Made by a program: the position numbers and the translations under genes. The notes below the pieces were generated by a model. The model made no database searches. It saw nothing but the letters and a program-made list of their open reading frames with translations, and was not told the DNA's origin. Of a stretch of DNA of 64,000 nucleotides, positions 7,348-16,639 are shown piece by piece. This DNA comes from PALSA-612 sp963791225 (GTDB taxonomy: Bacteria; Actinomycetota; Thermoleophilia; Gaiellales; Gaiellaceae): assembly GCA_963791225.1 (NCBI GenBank), contig CAWBRV010000003.1, positions 1 to 64,000 of the forward strand, in the 5' to 3' direction. Position 1 is the first letter of the stretch. Each line of letters opens with the position of its first letter.

Positions 7348-9170
7348 ATACCGGCTTCCACAGACCCTCGGATCGGAACCGAGTTGCTCGGCTATCGGAT
7401 CGAGGCGCTTGCCGGTCGCGGCGGGATGGGTGTCGTCTACCGCGCCTACGACCTGCGCCTGAAGCGCACCGTCGCGATCAAGCTGATCGCCCCGGAGCTG
7501 TCCGAGAACGCGTCGTTTCGCGAGCGCTTCCTTGCCGAGACAGAGTTGGCGGCCTCGCTGGAGCACCCCAATGTCGTTCCGATTCACGACGCCGGCGAGG
7601 TCGACGGGCAGCTGTACATCGCCATGCGGTACGTCGAGGGCGGCGAGCTCAAGTCGGTGCTGCAGAAGGAGGGTCTGCTGGAGCCGGGGCGCGCCGTGGC
7701 GATCTGCGGCCAGATCGCTGCCGCGCTCGACGCCGCCCACGCACGCGGGCTCCTTCACCGGGACGTGAAGCCGTCGAACGTGCTGATCGACCAGAACGAG
7801 CACGTCTACCTGGCCGATTTCGGCCTCAGCAGGCAGCTCACTGACCCGGGCCGGCGGAAGGAGCAGGTCTCTCGATCGGCACGCCCGCCTACGCCGCTCC
7901 CGAGCAGATCCAGGGCGGTGACGTCGACGGTCGGGCCGACGTCTACTCGCTGGGCTGCGTCCTGTACGAGTGTCTGACCGGCGAGCCGCCGTACTCACGC
8001 GACTCCGAGCTAGCCGTCATGTGGGCGCACCTGCAGGAGCCGCCGCCGAAGGCGAGCGAGCGCCATCCGCAGCTACCTGCCGCCCTCGACGCCGTCTTCG
8101 CGAAGGCGCTGGCAAAGGACCCGGACGAACGTTCGGCAACGTGCGGCGGGCTCGTCGGCGCGACGCGCGAGGCGCTCGGCCTGCATCGGCCGGTCACGGT
8201 CCGCGACCGCAAGGCCCTGATTCTTACGGCCCTCGGTGTCGCGATCGCCGCCGCCGCGGTTGTCGCAGGCGTGCTGCTCAGCCAGGGGAGCGGCCGCCCG
8301 GGCAGGCCGAGCACGAAACCGACGCTCACCCCCAAGGTCGACTCGCTCCAGAGGATCGACCTGAAGACGAACAAGCTGGCCGCCACGTTCGCCGTCGGCC
8401 ACAGTATCGATGCGGTGGTGGTGGGCTTCGGCCGGGTGTGGGTCGGGAGCATCGACGATCAGTCCGTGTTTGGGATCGACCCGAAGACGTACGAGAAGAC
8501 TCGCCCCGTGACGGCGGCCGGGCCCGAGTCGATCGCCGCCGGGTTCGGAGCCGTCTTCGTCGCGAACACCGATGGCACTCTGACTCGTATCGACCCTTCG
8601 ACGCTGGCTATCCAGAACAAGAAGGTTGAGACCTCCGAGGATCTCGGGGTCGCGGTCGGCGAAGGCGCAATCTGGATCGTTGGCTCTCGGGGGCTCGTCC
8701 ACGTGAACCGCGAGCGTGAGGTCGTGCAGGCGGTCTCGCCGGCCGGGTTCAGTCCGAGTGAGGTGGTGACCGGGGGTGGAGCGGTCTGGGTGCTCGACGA
8801 CACGCTGCAGAGCCTGTGGAGCGTCGATCCGCAAACCAACCAGGTCGTGAAGATAGTCCCGCTCGGGTTCGATCCCGGGGGCCTTGCTTTCGGCCTGGGC
8901 CGGGTCTGGGTCACGAACTACGGCGGCGACGCGGTCGTCGAGATCGACCCGGCCACCGATCAGATCGTGCGCTCGATCCCGGTCGGTGACGGGCCGATCG
9001 GCGTTGCCGTGGGCGAGCGCTCGGTGTGGACCGCGAACTACCGGGAAGGCACCGTCTCGCAAATCGACTCGAAACGGGGCAGGGTGACCAAGACGATCGA
9101 GGTCGGCCCGCATCCGAGCCTGATCGCGGTCGGCGAGGGAGGCGCCTGGGTCGCCGTCCAGGCGGGTTAG
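7348..9170 (+). pseudogene. Ser/Thr kinase with membrane span and beta-propeller (kinase 1), frameshifted
   Basis: Hanks-type kinase: glycine loop GRGGMGVVYRAY, ATP Lys in VAIKLI, catalytic loop LHRDVKPSN, DFGLS, then APEQ and the activation segment in the next frame. One frame break lies near 7855. After the kinase domain, RDRKALILTALGVAIAAAAV is a single membrane span, followed by about 270 residues of repeated VWVG...IDP / GAVWVLDD blades, a YVTN/Vgb-like propeller predicted outside the cell. The protein thus resembles PknD-type receptors. The 5' end is unusual: a GGGAGG site precedes ATA 7348, with a stop just upstream, where the paralogue at 11302 has GTG. The stop codon overlaps the stop of the convergent solute-binding protein gene. 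It would be a normal receptor kinase if the shift is a sequencing error. Confidence 0.75.
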
Positions 9171-10531
9171 AAGCTGGAGATGAACTCGTTCCAGCGCCCG
9201 ACGAAATAGTTCTGCTGCGTCGGTGTCGAGTTCCAGCTCGAGATCCGGCAAGCCCGCGTGGCAAACGACCCGCCGTCACGCGGCCGACCGACCTCGACCG
9301 CGGGGTCGCCGTAGGGATCCTTATACGTCCGGTCCGCGGGCTTGCCCTCGATCCAGTAGGCGTACTCGCCTCGAGTCATGTACTGCCGGCTCGTCGCCTG
9401 GACTGCGTTGTAGTAGCCCTGACGCAGGAGGACCGCACCGGCGAAGCCAGAGTGCCACCAGTTGAGAAACCTGTAGCAGGCATCAAGTGTCGCCTGATCC
9501 CGAACCTCGCGCGAGATGGTGAGCAAGCCAGCGAAGGCCCGGTACCCCTCGCGGGGAGCAGCCTGTCGGATGGGAGCGCCGAGCGCGACGAGCGACGCGA
9601 TCTTAGACGCCCACATCGTGCAGACGACGACCTTCTCGGCCTGCATCCACTCGACCGGATCGCCGTTCTGCGGCCAGATGTTGAAGAACTGTCCCCGCTT
9701 CTTGTACGAGAGCAGGAGCTTGACGAGCGTGTCGATCTCCTTCCTCGTCGGATCGCCGAGATCGCCGAACTTCATCAGGCCGGCTGCCTGGACCGCGTTG
9801 GCCGCATCCTGCAGCCCGGCCTGCGGGTCTAACTCGTTGAGAGCGACCCGTCCTCTCCAGCGGGGGTTGAGGAGCTCCTTCCACGACAGCTCCTCGGGCC
9901 GCTTCCCGAGGACCCCGGCGTTGTAGCCGAAGGAGTCGAAGTTGAACGTGCCGGGGACGCCGGTGCAGAACTTCGGCTCCGGTCCGACCGGTTTGCCGGT
10001 CGACTCGTCAACCCACTGGACGAGCACGCGCTCGACTTTCGCGGGTACGCCCGGCGCACTCTTCCAGCGGCCGGTTCGGGCCGGATCCGCGTAGAGCCTG
10101 CGAAACGCTGCATCACCCTGGCCGTAGGTGCAGCGTGCGCTGCCGGGCTGCGCCTTCCCGAGCTTGTAAAGCGGCGTGATGGCCTTCCAGCGCTGAACCC
10201 TGGCGATCTGCACGGGCTGGAGGTTGCCGGTCGCCCAGAACTCGGCCATGTCCTGAGCGAAGCAGGAGAAGACGTCGAACGTGGCCGGCTCCTGTCGAAC
10301 CAGGTGCTGGATGACGTGCGGGAGCTGCTCCGTCCTGCTGACGATCTGGAAGCCGAGATCTTGCTGCGCTCTCTTGCGAATCGGATCGAGCAGGTCGTAG
10401 CCCAAGCCCAGCACGCGGATGGTGCCGTCGAACGTGGCGGGGGCCGCGGCGGCCCGGCCCGCTCCCGCCGCAAGCGCGCCGGCTGCAGTGGCGGCTCCCG
10501 TGAGAAAGTCGCGACGTGTGAGGGCGGTCAC
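9167..10531 (-). CDS. Tat-exported extracellular solute-binding protein 1 (PotD-like)
   Basis: About 454 residues from GTG 10531, chosen because it places the twin-arginine signal TRRDFLTGAATAAGALAAGA at the N-terminus; the frame is open further upstream to 10711. The mature part (FDGTIRVLGLGYDLLDPI, then FDVFSCFAQDMAEFW, FNFDSFGYNAGVLGKRPEEL, WRGRVALNELDPQAGLQDAA) has the two-lobe pattern of iron/polyamine-type periplasmic binding proteins (SBP_bac_6/PotD class). No permease or ABC ATPase is nearby. It is convergent with kinase 1, the stop codons sharing bases, and its paralogue sits the same way beside kinase 2. A ligand sensor working with the kinase is inferred from this repeated pairing. 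Confidence 0.75.
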   Translation of the reverse strand: MTALTRRDFLTGAATAAGALAAGAGRAAAAPATFDGTIRVLGLGYDLLDPIRKRAQQDLGFQIVSRTEQLPHVIQHLVRQEPATFDVFSCFAQDMAEFWATGNLQPVQIARVQRWKAITPLYKLGKAQPGSARCTYGQGDAAFRRLYADPARTGRWKSAPGVPAKVERVLVQWVDESTGKPVGPEPKFCTGVPGTFNFDSFGYNAGVLGKRPEELSWKELLNPRWRGRVALNELDPQAGLQDAANAVQAAGLMKFGDLGDPTRKEIDTLVKLLLSYKKRGQFFNIWPQNGDPVEWMQAEKVVVCTMWASKIASLVALGAPIRQAAPREGYRAFAGLLTISREVRDQATLDACYRFLNWWHSGFAGAVLLRQGYYNAVQATSRQYMTRGEYAYWIEGKPADRTYKDPYGDPAVEVGRPRDGGSFATRACRISSWNSTPTQQNYFVGRWNEFISSF

Positions 10532-10786
10532 CACTCTCGCGGCAATGATGGCAAACCGGGGAGGCGCGTGCGGCGGCGCTGCCAGCTTCCACGGATGCCT
10601 GATCGCGCCGCTCAGCCTCTGCAGTGGCGAGCCGGGCATCGTCGAGTCAGCGCTCCAGAATGGCGATCTGGTCAACTCGGCAGTCGAGATCGTCGCGGCG
10701 GTCCGCTTCAAACGGCATCCCGACCTTCGAGGATCGAGGCGATCGTGATCGGTGGAGGCAGCGTCTGGACTGAAGTGAGGGAGCCG

Positions 10787-10815
10787 CTCTCAGCAGACGC
10801 TCAACGATCTCTCAG
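10787..10815 (+). promoter_or_regulatory. SARP-type operator before the 10839-kinase 2 operon
   Basis: CTCTCAG (10787), CGCTCAA (10798) and CTCTCAG (10809), exactly 11 bp apart, ending 23 bp before ATG 10839. The spacing and sequence equal those at 16077-16105. Confidence 0.65.
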
Positions 10816-10838
10816 CGGCCGGCGCGAGCGTGAGAGCC

Positions 10839-11252
10839 ATGAAAACCTTCATGGCAACAATGACAGCGGCCGCCGTTCTGTCGGGGTTCGGCACGTCCGA
10901 CGTCGGCGGGCCGATGGCCGCATCAGGCGCGAACGACGTCGCGTTCGCGGTTCAGGCGCAGCGTGTGGCAGTCGAGTTCTTCCGCTCGCAGAACGAGCGA
11001 CGCTACGACGATCTCTGCGCGCTGTTCTCCCGCGGCTTCATCAGGGCCCACAGGCTTCGCGACCGGCGGACATGCGCGGCGGTGACTCGCGTCGAGTTCG
11101 TGTGGAACCTGAAGATCGACTTCCGGATCGGCAAGCTCGTCCGCCTCGGCGATCGCTACGCAGTGCAGGCCGTGGCCGACGGCGCGCCGGGGCTGATCGT
11201 GCTCGTCCGTGAGGACGGCAGTCTCAAGATTCTCGCCGTCGAAGGCAGCTAG
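10839..11252 (+). CDS. Secreted NTF2-like small protein
   Basis: 137 residues from ATG 10839 (GTG 10830 is an alternative). The N-terminus MKTFMATMTAAAVLSGFG is a signal peptide. The rest (VAVEFFRSQNERRYDDLCAL, RRTCAAVTRVEFVWNLKI, YAVQAVADGAPGLIVLVRED) fits a small cone-shaped NTF2/DUF4878-type domain, with two Cys that could pair outside the cell. It lies 49 bp upstream of kinase 2 on the same strand and directly behind a SARP-type operator, so the two are probably co-transcribed. Confidence 0.6.
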   Translation: MKTFMATMTAAAVLSGFGTSDVGGPMAASGANDVAFAVQAQRVAVEFFRSQNERRYDDLCALFSRGFIRAHRLRDRRTCAAVTRVEFVWNLKIDFRIGKLVRLGDRYAVQAVADGAPGLIVLVREDGSLKILAVEGS

Positions 11253-11301
11253 GACGGCCGCGCCCCGGGTCGTATGCTTCGGCCCAGGCGCGAGGAGGCC
11301 A

Positions 11302-13108
11302 GTGTCTCTCTCTGTAGACCCCCGGATCGGCTCGGAGTTGTTCGGCTATCGCCTCGAGGCGTTGCTCGGGCGAGGCGGAATGGGGGTCGTCTACAAGGCG
11401 TACGACCCGCGCCTGAAGCGAAACGTCGCCCTGAAGCTGATCGCGCCGGAGCTATCCGACGACGAGGGATTCCGCGAGCGGTTCCTGGCCGAATCGGAAC
11501 TCGCCGCGTCGCTGGACCATCCGAACGTCGTTCCGATCTACGACGCCGGCGAGGTCGACGGGCAGCTCTACATCGCCATGCGGTACGTCGAGGGGGGCGA
11601 GCTCAAGACGCTTCTGGAGCAGGACGGCCCGTTGAAGCCGGCCCGCGCTGTGGCTATCTGCGGACAGATCGCCGCCGCGCTCGACGCTGCTCATGCGCGC
11701 GGGCTCGTCCACCGCGACGTGAAGCCCTCGAACGTGCTCCTCGACGAGAACGAGCACGTCTACCTCGCCGATTTCGGCCTCAGCAGACGTCTCGCCGATC
11801 CGGGCGCACACGCGGAAGGCGGCTTGTCCGTCGGCACGCCCGCCTACGCCGCGCCCGAGCAGATCGAAGGCGGGAACGTGGACGGCCGGGCGGACGTCTA
11901 CTCGCTCGGCTGCCTCCTGTACGAATGCCTGACCGGACAGGCGCCGTTCCGACGCGACTCCGAGCTGGCGGTGCTCTGGGCGCACATGCAGGAGGAGCCG
12001 CCGGTTCTGCCCGGCCTCGAGGAGGTGATTCCGACAGCGCTGGCCAAGGACCCGGACAAGCGCTACGCGACATGCAGCGAACTCGTCGCCGCCGCGCAAG
12101 AGGCGCTCGGCGTGAACCGGCCGGTCACGATCCGTGACCGCAAGGCGCTGATCCTTACTGCTGTCGGCGTGGCGCTCGCCGCCGCTGCGGTGATCGCAGG
12201 CGTCCTGATTAGCCAGGGCGGCGGCCCCGGCAAGCCGAGCACGAAGCCGACGCTGACGCCCAAGGTCGACTCTCTGCAGCGGATCGACCCGAAGACGAAC
12301 AAGCTCGTCGCGACGATCGGCGGCGTGGGCTCGAATCCGTCCGCGATCGCGGCCGGCGCCGGGAGCGTGTGGGTCGGCAGCCAGGACGACGGAACCGTCT
12401 CCCGGGTCGACCCGAAGACGAACGCGATCCGCGACCGTCAACACGGGCGCGCCGACAGCGATCGTGATTCGCGACGGCAGCGTGCTGGTCGCGAACCAGT
12501 ACGGCGCCGATTGAGCACGATCGACCCGGCGAGCATGAGCATCGGCACGTCCCCTCAACCGGGCTTCGGCTACAGCTCCCTTACGCTGGGCGAGGGCGCA
12601 CTCTGGGGCTTATGGATCCTTGGCGTCAGTCTCGACCGGATCAACCACGGCGGTCAGGTCGTCAAGACGGTTACGGACCTGGGCCTTGACCCCTTCGCCC
12701 TCGCCGCCGGTCAGGGAGCCGTCTGGGTGCTCGACGACGCCTTACGCAGCGTGTTCCGCGTCGATCCCGCGACGAACAGCGTGGCCAGGCGACTCCAGCT
12801 GCACTTCGACCCGGGCGGGATCGCGGTCGGCGGCGGATCGGTCTGGGTGACGAATCCGAGCGGCGGCAGCGTCGTTCGGATCGACCCGCGGTCGAACCGG
12901 ATCGTCGGGTCGACGCGGGTGGGACGCGACCCGGTGCGGTTCGTCGGCGGCGGGGGATCGGTCTGGGTCGCGAACTACGAGGACGGCACGGTGTCGCGGA
13001 TCGACGCACACACCGGATCGGTCGTGAAGACTGATCAGTGTCGGCCACTACCCGGCGACTCTTGCGACCGGCCTGGGAGGGGTCTGGGTCGCGGTCAGAG
13101 CGGCCTAG
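11302..13108 (+). pseudogene. Ser/Thr kinase with membrane span and beta-propeller (kinase 2), frameshifted
   Basis: Paralogue of kinase 1. GTG 11302 is set by AGGAGG five bases before it and by VSLSVDPRIGSELFGYRLEA. The kinase domain is complete in one frame: GRGGMGVVYKAY, VALKLIAPEL, VHRDVKPSNVLL, DFGLSRRL, GTPAYAAPEQ and DVYSLGCLLYE. A membrane span lies at ALILTAVGVALAAAAVIAGV, then propeller blades (GSVWVGSQDDGTVSRVDP; GAVWVLDDALRSVFRVDP). The propeller has two compensating frame breaks near 12430 and 12510 and one near 13033. The restored end ATLATGLGGVWVAVRAA stops at TAG 13106-13108, overlapping the stop of the convergent binding-protein gene. The kinase half itself is intact. Confidence 0.8.
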
Positions 13109-14474
13109 AACGTCGAGGCGAACTCGTACCAGCGCTGCTGCAGGTGGTCCGCTTCTCTCGGCCAGGAGTTCCAGCTCGCGATCCGGCAGGCGCGACGCGT
13201 GAACGGGCCGCCGTCGCGCGAACTGCCCCTTACGGGCGACGATGTCACCAGACGGGCTCTTGTAGTTCCTTGCGGCAGGCTTGCCCTCGAGCCAGTAGGC
13301 GTACTCGTCAGCAGGCATGAAGCGGCGGCTCGTCGCCTCGACTGCGTTCAGATAGCCGGATCTGCAGCATCCCCGCGCCGGCATAGCCGGAGTTCCACCA
13401 GTTGATGAAGTCGTAGCAGGCGCGGAGCTTCGCCGGGTCGGTCACGGCGTTCGAGATCGAGTAGAAGCCGGCGAAGGCGCGGTAGCCCTCGCGCGGCGCC
13501 GCCTGGCGGACCGGAAAGCCCAGGACCTGGAGCGGCGAGATCGAGACGGCCCACATCGACTCGATGACCACGTCGCCCGATTTCATCCAGTTCTCGGCCG
13601 TCACGGTAGTCCGGCCAGAGGCCGTAGAAGAGCTTTCGTCGCTTCAGGGCGGTCAACAGCTTGAACAGCAGGTCGATCTCTCTGCGCGTCGGGTCGCCGA
13701 GGTCACGGATCCGGACGAGCCCGGCCGCCCGGGCGGCATTGCCGGCGTCCTGAAAGCCGACGAACGGGTCGTTCAGGAGGGCGACGCGTCCGCGCCATCT
13801 CGAGTTGAGGAGCTCTGCCCAGGACAGCTCCTCCGGCCGCTTTCGAATGACGTGCTCGTTGTAGCCGAAGGAATCGAAATTGAACGGGCCCGGCACGCCG
13901 GTGCAGAAGCGAGGCTCCGGCCCCACCGGCAGACCGGTTTTCTCGTCCGCCCACTGAACGACCAGCCCCTCCAGTTCGGGTCGAGTTCCCGCGGCGCTCT
14001 TCCACCGGCCGGTGCGTTCGGGGTCGAGATACAGCCTGCGAAAGGCCGCGTCGCCCTGCCCGTAGGAGCAGTGCCGATCTCCCGGTCTCAGCTTGCCGAG
14101 CTTGAGCAGGGGGCTGATCTCGTTCCACAACTCGATCTTCGCGATCTCGACCGGCTTGAGGTTGCCGCTCGGCCATAGCGGATTGATCACGTCGTTCGAG
14201 CCGGAGAGGATGTCGAACGACGCCGGCTCCTGCCTAACCAGCCTGTGCTGCGTCGGGAGTGGAGCGAAGAACTCCCTGAGGATCCGTGAGCCCCAACTCC
14301 TTCTCCGCCTGGCTCACGATTTGGGGCAGAAGGTCGTAGCCGATCGTGAGCGATCCGGATCGTGCCGTCGAACGTCCCGGACGTGGCCCGGGCCTTCGGC
14401 GCTCCCGAGAGTAGGAGCGCCCCCGCTGCTGCGGCGCCTCGCCCGAGGAAGTCTCGCCTCGTCAGCTCTGTCAC
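13105..14474 (-). pseudogene. Tat-exported solute-binding protein 2, frameshifted
   Basis: Paralogue of the protein at 9167, starting MTELTRRDFLGRGAAAAGAL (twin-arginine signal) at 14474. Segments in successive frames align along the whole paralogue: GTFDGTIRIAHDRL, EISPLLKLGKLRPGDRHCSY, FCTGVPGPFNFDSFGYNEHV, APREGYRAFAGFYSIS, YAYWLEGKPAARNYKSPSGD, ending WYEFASTF. There are at least five frame breaks (near 14340, 13600, 13340, 13210 and 13150), more than any other gene here. This either is a decaying gene or reflects local poor sequence. It lies 21 bp behind the second SARP on the same strand, so the two probably form an operon, and it is convergent with kinase 2. Confidence 0.7.
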
Positions 14475-14495
14475 GACTGACCAATCATGTCGTTT

Positions 14496-16076
14496 CTAGC
14501 TCGAGGCCGCGAGCGACCATGTGAAGCGGGTCATCGTCTTACCCGGGGCGATCCCGCCGGGCTTGAGCCCTTTGCGGACGAGGAGGGTCGGGCACGCCGC
14601 CTCCCGGGCGATGGTCAGCCGCGTCTCGCCGAGCCCGTCCTGACGCCACCGATCGGAGAGGCCAAAGACGAGCAGGCCGCCCTCGTCGGCCGCGCGCAGG
14701 ATGCCTTCCGAGCCTGCCTGCACGAGCATCGGCTCGGTCGGCACGCGCACGACCCGCTGGACGAGCAGTGAGGCGCTGGCGAGCAGCCGGCTCGCGTCGC
14801 GCGTGTCCGAGGCGAGGTCGGCCTCGCGGCCGAGCAGACGGAGCGCCGTCCCGGACGCACGCGCGATCCAGGCTGCGAGCTCGACTGCCGCCCAGTCGTG
14901 CTCGGCACCGGCGAAGGGGACGAGCACCGGGAGCTCGGGCCCCGGTGCACGGTCGTGGCGGCAGACGACGACGCCGACGTCGCAGGACGCCGAGCCCATG
15001 ACCGCCCCGGCGACGCCGCCGAGCTCGCCGGCCGCGAGGAAGTCCGCCGGCGCGTCAAGCAGGACGAGGTCGGCGTCCTGCTCGCTCGAGAGCCGCGTCA
15101 GCTCCGCTGCCGGATCGTCCGACGTGAAGACGGCCGCGCGGGCGGCGACCCCGGCGCCCGAGAGCGAATCAGCCCGCTCATGGAGGAGGCGCGCGGCGGT
15201 GCCCAGGTCCTGCGAAGGTACGACCCGGACGAGGATCAGCTCTCGCGCGGGTGCCGAGCGTGCCAGCGGCTCGGCGATCGCGAGCAGCGAGTCGAGCGCG
15301 TCCGCATCGATCGAGGCGACGATCACCGACCGTTGCAGCTCGGGTGGCGCAGCCTCATCGGCGCCGACGGCCAGAAGCGACGCGTCCTGGCGGAGAATTG
15401 CCCGCTCGAGCCCCAGCAGCGCCGGGCCCGGCTCGATGCCGAGGCTCTCGACCAACGTTGCTCGCGCCGCCTGGTACGCGGCGAGCGCATCCGCCTGCCG
15501 TCCGGACCGGTAGAGCGCGAGCATCAGCTGGCCGCGCATCCGCTCCCGCAGCGGGTGCTCGGCGATCAGACCTTCGAGCTCGCCGACCAGCTCTGCATCG
15601 CGCCCGTCGTCGAGGTCGAGGTCGAGACGCCGCTCCAACGCTGCCAGGCGAAGCTCCTCGAGTCGTGCGGTCTCCGCCTGCGCGAAGGGCTCGAACGCGA
15701 GATCGGCGAGCGCCGGCCCCCGCCAGAGCGCGAGCGCCTCCCGCAGCGCCCCGGCGTCGTCGCGAGCGAGCAGGGCCTCGAACCGCTCCAGATCAAGCTC
15801 CCCCGGCCCGACCACGATCTCATAACCGGGCGGGCGCGTGACGATCCTGTCCGCCCCGAGCAGCTTCCTAAGCTGCGACACGTAGAACTGGAGCGTGTTC
15901 AGCGCCGTCTTGGGCGGCCGCGACCCCCAAAGCTGGTCGACGAGGCGGTCGGTCGAGACGACCTCGTTCGGCCGGGTTAGGAGCAGCGCGAGCAGCGCCC
16001 GCTGACGCCCGCCGCCGAGCGGGAGGGAACGATCGCCGTCCACAACCTCCAGCGGGCCAAGGATCCGGAACTCCAT
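14496..16076 (-). CDS. SARP/BTAD regulator with C-terminal universal-stress-like domains
   Basis: 526 residues, intact. Residues 1-95 form an OmpR-like winged helix (MEFRILGPLEVV; LQFYVSQLRKLLGADRI). Residues 96-245 form the BTAD helical domain (LMLALYRSGRQADALAAYQA). The remainder looks like two Usp-type alpha/beta halves (RSVIVASIDADALDSLLAIA; PELPVLVPFAGAEHDWAAVE; CPTLLVRKGLKPG). USP domains often bind ATP, but the G-2x-G-9x-G(S/T) loop is not obvious. SARPs bind 11-bp-phased direct repeats and recruit RNA polymerase. Three CTCTCAR heptamers start one base from its own start codon, so self-regulation and control of the secreted gene at 16164 are likely. The Tat-signal binding-protein gene follows 21 bp downstream. 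Confidence 0.8.
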   Translation of the reverse strand: MEFRILGPLEVVDGDRSLPLGGGRQRALLALLLTRPNEVVSTDRLVDQLWGSRPPKTALNTLQFYVSQLRKLLGADRIVTRPPGYEIVVGPGELDLERFEALLARDDAGALREALALWRGPALADLAFEPFAQAETARLEELRLAALERRLDLDLDDGRDAELVGELEGLIAEHPLRERMRGQLMLALYRSGRQADALAAYQAARATLVESLGIEPGPALLGLERAILRQDASLLAVGADEAAPPELQRSVIVASIDADALDSLLAIAEPLARSAPARELILVRVVPSQDLGTAARLLHERADSLSGAGVAARAAVFTSDDPAAELTRLSSEQDADLVLLDAPADFLAAGELGGVAGAVMGSASCDVGVVVCRHDRAPGPELPVLVPFAGAEHDWAAVELAAWIARASGTALRLLGREADLASDTRDASRLLASASLLVQRVVRVPTEPMLVQAGSEGILRAADEGGLLVFGLSDRWRQDGLGETRLTIAREAACPTLLVRKGLKPGGIAPGKTMTRFTWSLAASS

Positions 16077-16105
16077 CTCTCAGCGCTCTCTCAGTGGGCT
16101 CTCAA
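16077..16105. promoter_or_regulatory. SARP-type operator in the SARP/secreted-protein divergent gap
   Basis: CTCTCAG (16077), CTCTCAG (16088) and CTCTCAA (16099), exactly 11 bp apart, in the 87-bp gap between the SARP start (16076) and the secreted protein (16164). The best-conserved of the three sets. Confidence 0.7.
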
Positions 16106-16163
16106 TCCTCGGGAGCATCTTCGCACGAACCGATCCCACCTACCAACGACCTGAGGAGGAACG

Positions 16164-16541
16164 ATGACCACTCGGATCCACAGCAAGATCGCCACGTCGA
16201 TCGCCGGCGCAGCCGTCATCGCCGCCATCGTCGTCCCAGGGGCGGTCGCAGGCCCGTCGAAGATCGCGCGGATCCAGATCCCGCCGGCGCTGACCCACTT
16301 CCAGGAGCCGGGCTCGACCGGCTACGTGCCCAAGACGACGCTCGTGAAGATCCCAGCCAACCTGGCCCACTTCCAGGAGCCGGGCTCCGTGGGTTACGTG
16401 CCGGCGGCGACGGCGTCGACGAACGGCGGCCTCGACTGGGCCAGCGCCCTGATCGGCGCCGGTGCCGCGCTCGGCGTCGCCCTTGCAAGCGCTGGCGCGC
16501 TCACGGTCCTGCGCAGGCGCCGCACCCTCGCCCACACGTAG
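16164..16541 (+). CDS. Secreted repeat protein with C-terminal membrane anchor
   Basis: 125 residues. GAGGAGGAACG precedes ATG 16164. The signal peptide KIATSIAGAAVIAAIVVPGA ends in VAG. There are two repeats of about 24 residues with the shared core (T/A)HFQEPGS(T/V)GYVP. Then comes the membrane span WASALIGAGAALGVALASAG and a basic tail LRRRR. Same plan as the 214-residue protein at 2703 (signal, repeats, anchor, positive tail) and also divergent from a SARP, but with a different repeat. No known family; exposed on the outer face of the membrane. Confidence 0.7.
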   Translation: MTTRIHSKIATSIAGAAVIAAIVVPGAVAGPSKIARIQIPPALTHFQEPGSTGYVPKTTLVKIPANLAHFQEPGSVGYVPAATASTNGGLDWASALIGAGAALGVALASAGALTVLRRRRTLAHT

Positions 16542-16574
16542 AAGCTCCTCTCGCCGCCTCGAGAAGGAGAAGCC

Positions 16575-16596
16575 GAGCGGGCCCCCAGGCCCGCTC
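16575..16596 (+). terminator. Hairpin after the secreted repeat gene
   Basis: Perfect 9-bp stem GAGCGGGCC / GGCCCGCTC with a 4-base loop, 34 bases after the stop at 16541. No T-run. Confidence 0.6.
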
Positions 16597-16608
16597 GCGC
16601 GATCCAAG

Positions 16609-16630
16609 GGTCTACCGAAATAGGCTCTTA
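16609..16630 (-). repeat. Solo IS end, right copy of the 22-bp inverted pair
   Basis: Reverse complement of the IS end at 6362-6383 in 20 of 22 positions. No transposase lies next to it. Confidence 0.7.
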
Positions 16631-16639
16631 GGCCAAACA

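Noticed and set aside
6362..16630. 10-kb composite transposon bounded by the 22-bp inverted pair
   Set aside because: The flanking triplets are TAA and TTA on the same strand, not a direct duplication, and the left end of the IS itself is missing, so a single transposition unit is not supported.
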